A DNA stretch of 64,000 nucleotides from Amphritea atlantica. GTDB taxonomy: Bacteria > Pseudomonadota > Gammaproteobacteria > Pseudomonadales > Balneatricaceae. The first letter of the stretch is position 1, and each line of letters begins with the position of its first letter. The notes beneath the pieces were generated by a model. The model searched no databases. It was not told the DNA's origin and was given only the letters and a program-made list of their open reading frames with translations. The translations under genes were made by a program, and so were the position numbers. The stretch is taken from positions 124,001 through 188,000 of the forward strand of contig NZ_JAHKQE010000009.1 of the NCBI RefSeq assembly GCF_018860855.1, read 5' to 3'. Positions 9,012-16,979 of this stretch are shown piece after piece.

Positions 9012-11729
9012 ATGACAAGTCCTATCGATTTTGATCCATCCCGTTCCATTAAAACACTTCCCGGAACGGCACACCGCTTCCATAGCCTTCCAGATACCGC
9101 TGAACAATTTGGTATAAACCTTGATGAACTTCCGTTTTCGCTTCGTCCTATTTTGGAAGGTATCGCTCGCAACGTTGGCCAAAACGGCGTCACCGCGGAG
9201 CAAGTTCAAGCGCTAGGAAGCTGGATAGAAGATCGCGGCACACAGCCGATCGAAATACCTTTCACTGCAGGTCGCGTCCTTATGCACGATCTCAGCGGCA
9301 CACCCGCCATTGTCGATTTTGCGGCGATGCGTTCAGCCGTTCAGCGCATGGGCATGGACCCCGCCATCATTGAACCTTTAGTACGCGCGGATCTTGTTAT
9401 CGATCACACCGTTACAATGGACAATACCGGTAGCCCTGCCTCTCTTAGAATCAATGGAGAGCTGGAGGCGGCCAGAAATGTAGAACGTTATGCCTTTTTG
9501 AAATGGGGCGCGCAGGCCTTTGACACCATCAGAATTATTCCCCCACAAACCGGCATTGTTCACCAAGTTAACCTAGAGTATCTGGCACAGGGCTACCTCA
9601 ATATTAATGGACTGATGGTCCCCGATACACTCATCGGTATGGATAGCCATACACCCATGGCTAATGCTTTAGGCATTGTGGGCTGGGGCGTAGGCGGCAT
9701 TGAAGCTGGAGCTTCTATGTTGGGCCAACCTATGCAAATGCTGGCTCCCGAAGTAGTCGGGGTTGAACTCACCGGCGCATTAAGAGAGGGCGTCACGGCG
9801 ACAGACCTGGTGCTGACAATTACTGAAATGTTGCGCAAGTATCCTGGAGGTGTTGTTGGTAAGTTTGTTGAATACATCGGTGAAGGATGCGCCAACCTTT
9901 CCCTGCCTGACCGTGCCACCATCGCCAATATGTCGCCTGAATATGGCGCCACTATGGGATTCTTCCCATTTGATGAAATCGCTGCCGAGTACCTAAGAGC
10001 AACAGGTAGAGATGGCGATCTGCCACTCGCTTTTTATAAAGCACAAAATATGACCTGGACACCTGGTCAGTCTCTGCCACGCTATACGGACCTTCTTCAG
10101 CTTGACCTATCCACCGTTGAGCCTTCGGTTGCTGGCCCTAAAAGACCTCAAGATAGGTTACCGCTAGGTGAGCTTGGCAACGTTTTCAAAAAAGCGGCGG
10201 CTGAAGGCGATCGCACGCCTGAAGTGGTTAACGTTACGCCGATGAAAGCAGACGATGCCGGTATTTTCGTATCCTTACCTGAGAGGGAGTTAAAAGACGG
10301 CGATATCCTCATTGCTGCGATTACCTCCTGTACCAATACATCTAACCCAAGCTTGCTGATTGCAGCCGGCTTGCTTGCCAAGAAAGCCAATGAGCTTGGG
10401 ATGCAAGTACCTAACGGCGTTAAAACATCGTTGGCACCGGGATCTCCGGTTGCAACCGACTTTTTAACCAAGGCGGGACTACAACAGCATTTGGATGCAC
10501 TGGGCTTTAATACTGCCGGTTATGGCTGCACAACCTGCGTGGGTAATTCAGGCCCTCTAGCACCAAGCATTGAGGCCGCATTGCAAAACCACGATATTAT
10601 CGCCGCGTCTGTTTTATCCGGTAACCGGAACTTTGAAGGCCGTGTACATCCGGATGTTGATACTAACTTCCTGATGTCCCCTCCTCTGGTCGTTGCCATG
10701 GCCATTGCGGGCAATGTGAATATTGATGTGAACACTCAGCCCATTGGTCAAGACGCAGAAGGAAACGATGTTTTCCTTAAAGATATCTGGCCGAGCAATG
10801 CCGAAATCACTCAGACCATGCATGAATGCATGGATCCGAAAGCCTTCAGGGAAACCTATGAGAACTCACTCGACGGTCCTGATACGTGGCAGAAACTGGC
10901 ATCGCCGACCGGCCCTGTTTATGACTGGGATCCAGATTCAACCTACATCCAAGAAATCTCTTTCTTCGATGGTTTCTCAGTGGAGCCACCTGCGGACGCA
11001 TTAAATAATATCTCAGGGGCGCGCATGTTAGTGATGTGTGATGACAATACAACCACTGACCATATCTCACCGGTTAGCCGTATACGTCCAGACTCCCCTC
11101 CTGGCGAGTACTTGATCTCACAAGGCGTTGCCGAGAGCGATCTGACATCACTTGGGGCACGTCGCGGCAATCACCACGTGATGCTACGCAGTATTTTTGG
11201 CAACGGTAAAGCCAGAAATCTGATGCTACCTGGCACCACGGGGGCTGTAACCAGTTACCACCCATCTGAAGGCGAACCTGCTCAAATGTCGATTTACGAT
11301 GCCGCTGCCCGTTACCGTGAAGAAGGCACACCTACCCTTGTGTTTGGTGGCAAACTGTATGGCACAGGCTCGTCACGGGATTGGGCCGCTAAAGGGCCAG
11401 CCTTGCTCGGTGTAAAAGCGATTATTGCTGAAAGTTTTGAGCGTATTCACAAATCCAATCTAGTAGGGATGGGTGTTTTACCGCTGCAACTGCCGCAAGG
11501 GATTACACGCGCTTCGCTCAATTTGGATGGTTCAGAAACCTTTGATTTGAAGGGTATTGATACACTTGAGGCAAGGGGATCTGTGGAGCTTACGATTCAT
11601 AGAGCGGATGGCTCATCGCAGACAATAGAACTGCTTTCGCGTGTTGATACCTCATCTGAGCTGGATCAAATACGTCATAAAGGCATCTTACCAATGGTGT
11701 TACGCGATATTATCGCCGCGAACACCTAA
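9012..11729 (+). CDS. acnA: aconitate hydratase A, divergent subtype
   Basis: A 905-aa AcnA/IRP-type aconitase: catalytic domains 1-3 first, swivelling domain last. Cluster ligands are Cys440 (TSCTNTSNP), Cys506 and Cys509 (GCTTCVGN). The C-terminal part has YGTGSSRDWAAKG and the AESFERIH motif. Start ATG 9012 is preceded by GTGAGG. Several normally invariant AcnA motifs are altered: GMDSHTPMANALG where TDSHTTMINGLG is usual, and VIDHTVTMDNTG. It may be a distinct subgroup or have an altered substrate. It is not AcnD-like at the N-terminus, and no prpF is nearby. It lies next to two AcnB-class genes and ahead of a long hairpin. Confidence 0.9.
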   Translation: MTSPIDFDPSRSIKTLPGTAHRFHSLPDTAEQFGINLDELPFSLRPILEGIARNVGQNGVTAEQVQALGSWIEDRGTQPIEIPFTAGRVLMHDLSGTPAIVDFAAMRSAVQRMGMDPAIIEPLVRADLVIDHTVTMDNTGSPASLRINGELEAARNVERYAFLKWGAQAFDTIRIIPPQTGIVHQVNLEYLAQGYLNINGLMVPDTLIGMDSHTPMANALGIVGWGVGGIEAGASMLGQPMQMLAPEVVGVELTGALREGVTATDLVLTITEMLRKYPGGVVGKFVEYIGEGCANLSLPDRATIANMSPEYGATMGFFPFDEIAAEYLRATGRDGDLPLAFYKAQNMTWTPGQSLPRYTDLLQLDLSTVEPSVAGPKRPQDRLPLGELGNVFKKAAAEGDRTPEVVNVTPMKADDAGIFVSLPERELKDGDILIAAITSCTNTSNPSLLIAAGLLAKKANELGMQVPNGVKTSLAPGSPVATDFLTKAGLQQHLDALGFNTAGYGCTTCVGNSGPLAPSIEAALQNHDIIAASVLSGNRNFEGRVHPDVDTNFLMSPPLVVAMAIAGNVNIDVNTQPIGQDAEGNDVFLKDIWPSNAEITQTMHECMDPKAFRETYENSLDGPDTWQKLASPTGPVYDWDPDSTYIQEISFFDGFSVEPPADALNNISGARMLVMCDDNTTTDHISPVSRIRPDSPPGEYLISQGVAESDLTSLGARRGNHHVMLRSIFGNGKARNLMLPGTTGAVTSYHPSEGEPAQMSIYDAAARYREEGTPTLVFGGKLYGTGSSRDWAAKGPALLGVKAIIAESFERIHKSNLVGMGVLPLQLPQGITRASLNLDGSETFDLKGIDTLEARGSVELTIHRADGSSQTIELLSRVDTSSELDQIRHKGILPMVLRDIIAANT

Positions 11730-11760
11730 CCGGTTGACCGAACTCAACGGCAAACCAATA

Positions 11761-11805
11761 CAGAGAGACGATGATCAGCGTTGAAAGGCTGACATCGTCA
11801 CTCTG
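11761..11805 (+). other. long imperfect hairpin after acnA
   Basis: CAGAG, GACGATG and TCAGC (from 11761) pair with GCTGA, CATCGTC and CTCTG (to 11805), interrupted by an A/A mismatch and one bulge: about 17 bp in all. Only TTT follows. It could be a weak terminator or an mRNA 3'-end stabiliser. It also marks the left limit of the cassette region. Confidence 0.5.
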
Positions 11806-11879
11806 TTTAGAGATAGACGTTCGGGGATAGCTCGTGGGCAACCACTACATCACAGGTAACTTCATTATGTGATAGCTGC

Positions 11880-12281
11880 TCACTCTGGCAGCCCCTCAAA
11901 TTCTGGCACGTCCCCTAACCCCTCGTCCCAAACAGCTTTGCTAGATGTAAAGATGTGAGCTGTTGGCGAGATTGATACTTCCGTGTCCAAACACCCAGCG
12001 GGAATAACTAAAAGACCTGTGTCATGGGTGCTTGGCAATGCTGAACCGCAAACCTTACAAAAACTTTTTTTGTGGCGAGTACCTGCAAGCGTGAAGGTAG
12101 TCACAGAATCGGAACCCGCCAACCAAGTCAACGTAGCAGACTTCGACAATAAGTTGGCCGCATGAGCAGACCCGGTATCCTTTTGACAATACTTACAATG
12201 ACACAGGTAAAAACCATCGCAATTTCCTTGCACTTCAAATTTTGCATTGCCACACAGACAAGAACCAAAATAATGAGTCAT
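11880..12281 (-). CDS. GFA/CENP-V family zinc protein
   Basis: A 133-aa member of the glutathione-dependent formaldehyde-activating (GFA) superfamily. Zinc-binding cysteines are seen as GSCLCGN at the N-terminus, CHCKYCQ about residue 28 and FCKVCG about residue 75. ATG 12281 follows AGGGAAA; a GTG directly before it is less likely. The first core site of the attC at 12315 is about 35 bp upstream, so this gene occupies the last cassette position, yet no attC follows its stop. Either the terminal attC has been lost or the array inserted next to a resident gene. Members act on glutathione adducts, but many are uncharacterised, so the substrate is unknown. A second, only distantly similar GFA gene lies at 45523-45912. 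Confidence 0.9.
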   Translation of the reverse strand: MTHYFGSCLCGNAKFEVQGNCDGFYLCHCKYCQKDTGSAHAANLLSKSATLTWLAGSDSVTTFTLAGTRHKKSFCKVCGSALPSTHDTGLLVIPAGCLDTEVSISPTAHIFTSSKAVWDEGLGDVPEFEGLPE

Positions 12282-12314
12282 CACGTTTCCCTATGTTGGC
12301 TATAGTTCAAGCGC

Positions 12315-12398
12315 ACATAACGCCCGCAGCACGCGCGGCTTTGTAGTGAAGGCGCAGCCGCAACGGAAAAGCCGTCGCCGTGCCTGCGATTGTTAGGC
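12315..12398 (-). mobile_element. attC site C
   Basis: On the minus strand the site opens with GCCTAAC (12398-12392), which overlaps the stop codon of the DUF3800-like gene, and ends with GTTATGT (12321-12315). Between them GC-rich arms such as GCAGGCACGGCG pair imperfectly with CGCGTGCTGCG. The length is 84 bp. Core sites match the RYYYAAC/GTTRRRY scheme apart from one base. Its type differs from the other two sites. Confidence 0.8.
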
Positions 12399-13238
12399 AC
12401 CGACTTCACCAATGCTAAACGTAAATGACGCAGCACCTGCATCCAGCTCTAAATCATCACCATTTAATCGAACTCCATCAGGAAAGCTTGTGATATCCAG
12501 AATGTCTCCAAAGGCCTGATCAAATGCTGAGCATTTAGCTTCATTAGATTTTGTGCATTTGCCAAGTTGGCGAAAAGCAAAGGCAGTTGCAAAATTGCCG
12601 ATGATGTCGGCCGCCTGAATTAGAAATGAATCTTCATCTGGACAGACAACGATACTCTCTCGCTCCACCTCGGGAGAATTTGGGAATATCTCGCGCCCGT
12701 ACGCTCTAAGTGCTGAGATAATGGGAAGATTGTTGGATATTTTTTTTCCATCTATCTGTAGCTCCGCAGAGTTCAATTCATCGTAAAAGACATGGCGATC
12801 AATATGCATTAGAGTGGTGCCACCTTGACACTTTCCCTCAGCCAGCTTCTGATATGTAAACATTGGAGCAGCTATTTTCTTTGATGCCTCCGTGATAGCT
12901 GCTGCTTCAATGCCCGCATGTGAGAAAGCGCCTCCTATTACTCTATTACAGAACTCTTCGAAATCAGATTTCCAATCTTGACCAAGCAATGTACAAGCCA
13001 CAAACCCTGGACCAGCCTCTAGCGTAGACCTAACCAACTTCAAAAACTGAACATACGAATCAAGCTTTTTGCGTTTGAATTCTTTCCCATGGAAACTAGC
13101 AAGCTTTGCATCCTGAAGGATTTGGTTGGCATTTTCTTCAAAGACAGCCAACAAAGCGTGATCGATAGAAACAATTGTCCACCCTGAACAGCTCGCATTC
13201 ATGGTGGCAATGTCATCTATCCCGGTAGCAAATTTCAT
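12393..13238 (-). CDS. DUF3800-like cassette protein
   Basis: A 281-aa protein. ATG 13238 is preceded by AGGAGGT at 7 nt, so I prefer it to the GTG three codons earlier. The layout resembles DUF3800 proteins, which have an RNase H-like fold: an early acidic strand (IVSIDH), then FHGKEFKRKK, a central LMHIDRH strand, and a late DEDSFLIQAADIIGNF, where DUF3800 has its IQ-AAD motif. The canonical N-terminal DES is replaced, so nuclease activity is doubtful. I cannot assign a function; defence roles have been suggested for some relatives. The codon choice and base composition are more AT-rich than flanking genes, as is usual for cassettes. Its attC overlaps the stop codon. Confidence 0.7.
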   Translation of the reverse strand: MKFATGIDDIATMNASCSGWTIVSIDHALLAVFEENANQILQDAKLASFHGKEFKRKKLDSYVQFLKLVRSTLEAGPGFVACTLLGQDWKSDFEEFCNRVIGGAFSHAGIEAAAITEASKKIAAPMFTYQKLAEGKCQGGTTLMHIDRHVFYDELNSAELQIDGKKISNNLPIISALRAYGREIFPNSPEVERESIVVCPDEDSFLIQAADIIGNFATAFAFRQLGKCTKSNEAKCSAFDQAFGDILDITSFPDGVRLNGDDLELDAGAASFTFSIGEVGA

Positions 13239-13254
13239 CACTGTCACCTCCTGT

Positions 13255-13355
13255 ACCTAACGCCTCATTCAGAGGCAATAAAATAGCTGGTTAAAATTAG
13301 CGAGGAACGAGCAAAAACCAACTGTATTTTGTCCTTGTTGATTAGCTTGTTAGAG
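13255..13355 (-). mobile_element. attC site B
   Basis: On the minus strand the site runs from CTCTAACAAGC (13355), immediately after the ATPase stop codon, to GAGGCGTTAGGT (ending 13255), just before the next gene's ribosome-binding site. It is 101 bp long. Inner motifs AACAAGCTAATCA, AAGGACA and CAGTTGG are shared with attC site A, so the two are the same attC type. Confidence 0.88.
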
Positions 13356-14564
13356 TTACTCCTCGTCCTGTGTAGTTATCACGCCAAACCGGTCTATGTA
13401 TTCCTTTAACAGAGGATCCACAAAACAATATACCCCTCTATCCACTTGCGAAATGATATCCCTATTTATAAGATTGCTCATATTAGTACTATATTGATTT
13501 TGTTCGTAACCTGTTTCTTTCGTAATGTGACTTAAAGGTACATTAACTCCGCTGTAGCTTGCCATTGCCTTTAATATTCTCTGGTACTTTCCAGAGCCAG
13601 CAGCCTGCAATGATGAAGCAAGTTTGTTTCTTCTAAGTGTCTCAATAACCTCAACTTTAGCATTTTCAAAATCTTCTACATCTAGATAATCATCGGAGTC
13701 AGACTTTAATAGCTGACTACCTAATAAATGTATAGGCTCAGGATAGCCTGCTGATAAAGAAAATACATTTTTGATTACTACTGGATCATGCGTACACTTA
13801 ACCGCACTAAATCCTGTTTCAAGGATTTGTTTTACTTCCGGTTCTTCAAGTTTCGGCAAGGGCACATCTTTAAAGGTTCTATATATAGAACCATGCTCTT
13901 TTTCAAGGTTTTGAATCGCTCCAGTAATTCCTGCAGCGAAGAAAGAAATATTCTTCACTTTATTACGAGATAATTTCTCAGCTGACAGCTTAAAAAAAGT
14001 TGCAACCCCAGAGTCAGGTTTAACTCGGTCAAGTTCATCAAAGAACAGTATTACACCTGATTTCCCTTTATCCTTGATTTGATTGGATATTGTAGTTAAA
14101 TCTGTGCAAAACTTTTCTGATATCTCACTGATCGTAGCTACAGACGAATCTTTTTCCCCAACCTTTAATATCCCTGCAATATTCAATTCGAGTTTAAAGC
14201 CATTAAAAATACTTTTAAATCTGTTTTCTAATTGCTTTAAGATTCCTGAAGCTAGTATCGAAGGGTTTTGATCAGTTGAGCAATCATGCCATGCACAAAT
14301 AAAATCAAACTGATCAACGCCAGCATCTATTTCTAAGCGCTTTATTAGATCCATATCACCTTCAGCAATATTTTTAACCTGAGTCAATACTGAACTTTTC
14401 CCTATACCTCTATCACCTGTAATAATCGTATGTCTGGGATTTTGATTAGAAAGCTGGAAGAGTGAATCTACAACACTATCTATTTGCGCCTTACGTCCTG
14501 AAAACCTTTCAGGTGAATCTATAGGTAGGTCAGGAGTGAATGGATCTATATATCTTTTTTTCAT
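13356..14564 (-). CDS. AAA+ family ATPase with C-terminal winged helix
   Basis: A 402-aa P-loop ATPase. It has Walker A GDRGIGKSS (residues 50-58) and Walker B VILFFDELD (about 171-179), and an Orc/Cdc6-like layout in which an AAA core is followed from about residue 300 by a helical region and a winged-helix end (ITKETGYEQNQYSTNMSNL). Start ATG 14564 follows AAAGGATT. The sequence is AT-rich relative to its neighbours. It sits as a complete cassette: one attC ends before its ribosome-binding site and another begins at its stop. No partner nuclease or effector is fused. The role is unknown; ATPases of this kind occur in defence systems and also as stand-alone regulators. Confidence 0.85.
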   Translation of the reverse strand: MKKRYIDPFTPDLPIDSPERFSGRKAQIDSVVDSLFQLSNQNPRHTIITGDRGIGKSSVLTQVKNIAEGDMDLIKRLEIDAGVDQFDFICAWHDCSTDQNPSILASGILKQLENRFKSIFNGFKLELNIAGILKVGEKDSSVATISEISEKFCTDLTTISNQIKDKGKSGVILFFDELDRVKPDSGVATFFKLSAEKLSRNKVKNISFFAAGITGAIQNLEKEHGSIYRTFKDVPLPKLEEPEVKQILETGFSAVKCTHDPVVIKNVFSLSAGYPEPIHLLGSQLLKSDSDDYLDVEDFENAKVEVIETLRRNKLASSLQAAGSGKYQRILKAMASYSGVNVPLSHITKETGYEQNQYSTNMSNLINRDIISQVDRGVYCFVDPLLKEYIDRFGVITTQDEE

Positions 14565-14599
14565 TTATAATCCTTTTTGTGATGAAAAGAGCATTGAAA

Positions 14600-14700
14600 A
14601 TATAACGCCGCATTAAACGGACTAAAATAGTGGGTTAAAATGTGTAGCGAAGCGAAACGTAGCCAACTGTTACGTGTCCTTGCTGATTTGCTTGTTATAT
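14600..14700 (-). mobile_element. attC site A
   Basis: The outer cores ATATAAC (from 14700) and GTTATAT (to 14600) on the minus strand are exact complements. The site begins 2 nt after the stop of the preceding gene and ends about 35 bp before the next start. It is 101 bp long. It shares AACAAGCAAATCAGCAAGGA-type arms and CAGTTGG with site B. Confidence 0.88.
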
Positions 14701-14702
14701 GC

Positions 14703-15062
14703 CTAACTCTCAAACAATTGCTTCGGGCTCATTGTTGACCAACTCATGGATTTTAATGATTTTAGCGGCTTTAAAGATTTTAGCCCTTTGAGTGGCTTTA
14801 AAGACTTTAAACCTTTTAAAGGTTTTAATGCTTGTAAAGGTTTCATTGGACCTGCTGAAGACCCAGCAGTAAACAACACGACATTACCATGATGATCCCA
14901 AATATTACCATCTTCGAAAAAACCAAGGTGGGCACCAGAAAAAGAATAAATAGAATCACCGTCTACAAATGCTATAGGCGAACCGCTAAAAGTAAATATT
15001 GTATCTCCATCATCACAATACGCATATGGTTGACCTGACGAATCAAAAAATTCTAATGACAT
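14703..15062 (-). CDS. 4-fold beta flower domain cassette protein
   Basis: A 119-aa protein made of four short beta repeats of the pattern (G)xPxAYxDDGDTIFTFSG: YCDDGDTIFTF, FVDGDSIYSF, FFEDGNIWD and the opening FFDSSGQPYAY. A Lys-Leu-Pro repeat tail follows (KPLKGLKSLKPL and variants) with a conserved end around SWSTMSP. I recognise this as the family called 4-fold beta flower protein, whose function is not established. Start ATG 15062 has GGAG at 7 nt. It is the first cassette in the array; a core half-site lies 26 bp upstream. The tail is coded by near-identical repeats around 14760-14840. Confidence 0.8.
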   Translation of the reverse strand: MSLEFFDSSGQPYAYCDDGDTIFTFSGSPIAFVDGDSIYSFSGAHLGFFEDGNIWDHHGNVVLFTAGSSAGPMKPLQALKPLKGLKSLKPLKGLKSLKPLKSLKSMSWSTMSPKQLFES

Positions 15063-15087
15063 AACTTAACTCCGTGTTTGAATTGGC

Positions 15088-15094
15088 ACCTAAC
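15088..15094 (-). mobile_element. cassette boundary core half-site
   Basis: GTTAGGT, preceded by GCT, on the minus strand has the form of the right core of an attC or attI site and sits 26 bp before the first cassette gene. I cannot find the matching left core, so the upstream attC is incomplete or this is a secondary insertion point. Confidence 0.45.
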
Positions 15095-15101
15095 AGCTTA
15101 T

Positions 15102-15167
15102 TTATGTGCGTGCTTGATATTCTGGCGAGAACTCACCGGGCTTATGCTTGTAACCAACTGATTTCAT
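15102..15167 (-). CDS. possible 21-residue peptide upstream of array
   Basis: ATG 15167 with GGAAGG at 7 nt opens a short frame (MKSVGYKHKPG...) that stops at 15102, next to the core half-site. It could be the tail of a decayed cassette gene or chance. No homolog is recognised. The rest of 15063-15337 holds a short duplication of TGGCCTATA...AACGTG near 15235-15275 and nothing else I can name. Confidence 0.2.
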   Translation of the reverse strand: MKSVGYKHKPGEFSPEYQART

Positions 15168-15337
15168 TGTGAAACCTTCCATAGTTTGACTATTCCCTTC
15201 CAGAAAAGCGTGCGTGCACACTATTTCGGTGACGAGTGGCCTATAAACGTGACTGGCCTATATATAAACGTGTAAATCAATAACCTATTGATTTTATTGA
15301 TGATCAAATTATCACCAACCGAATAAACAGGCAAGTA

Positions 15338-15362
15338 CAAAAAAGCCCACGCTAGATGGGCT
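15338..15362 (-). terminator. terminator of RIO kinase gene
   Basis: On the minus strand AGCCCA...TGGGCT (arms 15357-15362 and 15344-15349) is followed by T6. It lies about 60 bp after the kinase stop and separates that gene from the cassette array. Confidence 0.85.
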
Positions 15363-15420
15363 CTTCCGTATAATGTGATGCCCGCTCACGGCCTCGACCG
15401 GGACGCTCAAGATTCAGTGG

Positions 15421-16275
15421 CTAGCCTTCCTCGGCATCCTTCAAACGCTCTTGTCGTTCACGCTCTTCTAGCATAACCGCTTTAATCTCTTCAAGCACCG
15501 CATCCACATCCGCGCCATCGGCATCGCCGTCATAAAGACCGGTCAGTTCGGTTTCAGGTTTCAACAAGCCCTCTTCATAGAGCGCCCACATCTCTTCGCC
15601 ATAACGGGACAAGCTCAAGATAGGTGCAAACTGAGCGTAGTAACGGGTCATATTATTAACATCCCGTAACAGCATCGAGCGCGCACTGTTGTTCGCCGAC
15701 GCATCCACCGCCTGTGGTAGATCGATAATCACGGGGCCATACTCGTCAACCAAGACATTAAACTCTGACAAGTCGCCATGGATGATGCCTTCGCAAAGCA
15801 TTAACTTAACGTAATGCATCATCACCGCATAATCTTCCAGCGCCTGCTCTTCGGTCAATAACACCTCACCTAAGCGCGGCGCTACATCGCCCTCATCATC
15901 CACCACCAGCTCCATCAGCAGTACGCCATCAATGCAACCAAAGGTCTCTGGCACTCGTACGCCTGCTCGATGTAACCGTGCTAAAGCATCCACTTCAGCG
16001 TTTTGCCAAATCTCTTCCTGCTGCTTGCGTCCATAAGCTGAGTTCTTTTCCATCGCGCGCGCACGACGACCACTACGAACCTTACGGCCTTCCTGATACT
16101 GTGCGGCATTTTTAAAGCTACGCTTAACAGCATCTTTATACACTTTGGCGCAACGAATCTGGCCCGAGCAACTGACAATATAGATATCCGCCTCTTTACC
16201 ACTCATCAGACGGCTTATCACTTCGTCAATCAAACCTTCATCTATCAGAGGAAGGAGCGTTTTTGGTGCTTTCAT
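15421..16275 (-). CDS. RIO-type serine protein kinase
   Basis: A 284-aa RIO1-family atypical protein kinase resembling Pseudomonas PA4780. It has the ATP loop SGKEADIY (25-32), a basic stretch of about residues 50-85 typical of bacterial members, the catalytic loop HGDLSEFN with Asp168, and the metal-binding Asp185 in IIDLPQAVD. The C-terminus is an acidic and basic helix (EERERQERLKDAEEG). RIO1 proteins phosphorylate serine and have few known bacterial substrates. It is a single-gene unit with its own terminator. It flanks the upstream end of the cassette array and is an ordinary chromosomal gene in this group. Confidence 0.92.
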   Translation of the reverse strand: MKAPKTLLPLIDEGLIDEVISRLMSGKEADIYIVSCSGQIRCAKVYKDAVKRSFKNAAQYQEGRKVRSGRRARAMEKNSAYGRKQQEEIWQNAEVDALARLHRAGVRVPETFGCIDGVLLMELVVDDEGDVAPRLGEVLLTEEQALEDYAVMMHYVKLMLCEGIIHGDLSEFNVLVDEYGPVIIDLPQAVDASANNSARSMLLRDVNNMTRYYAQFAPILSLSRYGEEMWALYEEGLLKPETELTGLYDGDADGADVDAVLEEIKAVMLEERERQERLKDAEEG

Positions 16276-16452
16276 GCATACCTATATAGTCAAGAAACTG
16301 TTATAGCCAACCGTGGCTGAGCTGAATTAGCTAAGTCTAACACTTTTTAAAATTTTTTAGGATTGTTCGCACCTGCGATAAATGGTCGCCCCTGCATTAT
16401 CTATCCAAGAGTTGAACCTCTATTGCATATAGACCCTTGGCATCCCCTGTGA
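16276..16452. other. intergenic upstream of RIO kinase gene
   Basis: The first part must hold the kinase promoter. No gene is visible here. The remainder of the 900-bp gap up to 17194 holds two gene remnants that are listed separately. Confidence 0.5.
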
Positions 16453-16690
16453 TCACACACAAAAAATCCGACAACCACGAAGGATTACCGGATTTTCTGA
16501 GTATAAGCGTGAGCTGCGGTCATATAACCGATTAACCGCTTTACAGCACATTTTGATCGCGTAAGCCTGATTGGTACGCCAAAAAACATGTTCTTCATCA
16601 GTAGAATAGCGCTTCTGCTCACCAAAGGCTTTATGCTCACCTCAGGTTTTTTCCATACACGCACGCGCATTGGCCACCTGATGAGTGGAT
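16453..16690 (-). pseudogene. remnant of HPA 3-hydroxylase-type oxygenase (C2)
   Basis: Read on the minus strand, this gives ...VFWRTNQAYAIKMCC then AVNRLYDRSSRLYSENPV and ends at a stop. The pattern matches the C-terminus of flavin-dependent monooxygenases of the acyl-CoA dehydrogenase fold, where a phrase like AVDLLF-ASGA-ALYESNPLQR precedes DIHAA. An in-frame TGA interrupts it near the start, and the conserved end and the N-terminal 300 or so residues are missing. It is most likely a decayed oxygenase component of a two-component hydroxylase whose reductase survives at 17195-18139. Confidence 0.5.
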
Positions 16691-16737
16691 TCGGCTAGAC
16701 GCATTACCATGATCACCTACCCTTGGCACAATATTCA

Positions 16738-16979
16738 CAGATGATCAGTGTTACAGAGGCGCGCTTGAATGAGATCTGTCGACGCTTGCTGGGCTTCCAT
16801 CTAAACGACTGATCATGGAGCGCCTCATGCAGGAGCCGCCGCTTACTGACATACTCCTCAGCGCCCATTACTGAGATAAGTTATCAGCTCGGTTTTAAAG
16901 ACCCTGCCTATTTCGCCCGTTTATTTCGCAGAAATGCAGGCATTACTGCTAGCCAATACCGTGAAAGTAAGAATTAGAC
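16738..16979 (+). pseudogene. remnant of AraC/HpaA-type regulator
   Basis: The C-terminal AraC helix-turn-helix pair is visible but broken: ISVTEARLNEICRRLLG in one frame, a TGA with frame changes in the middle, then EISYQLGFKDPAYFARLFRR up to a TAG at 16977-16979. The second half is a textbook AraC second-helix signature. The N-terminal sensor domain is absent. HpaA-type AraC regulators control 4-hydroxyphenylacetate hydroxylase genes, which suits the neighbouring remnant and reductase. Confidence 0.7.

Larger units (their letters stand above)
11880..15094 (-). mobile_element. integron-type gene-cassette array without integrase
   Basis: Four minus-strand genes are tightly packed, and three of them are each followed by an attC-type site (14600-14700, 13255-13355, 12315-12398). 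Each site starts at or just after the stop codon and ends just before the next gene's ribosome-binding site, as in integron cassettes. Two of the sites are alike in sequence. A lone GTTAGGT core half-site (15088-15094) marks the upstream boundary. Reading 5' to 3' on the minus strand, the array runs 4-fold beta flower protein, AAA ATPase, DUF3800-like protein, GFA enzyme. No intI or attI is visible within the window, so it fits a cluster of attC sites lacking an integrase. The flanks, acnA and a RIO kinase gene, are chromosomal. Confidence 0.8.

Noticed and set aside
16485-16670. 61-codon minus-strand frame
   Set aside because: It is out of frame with the oxygenase remnant that explains the same stretch.
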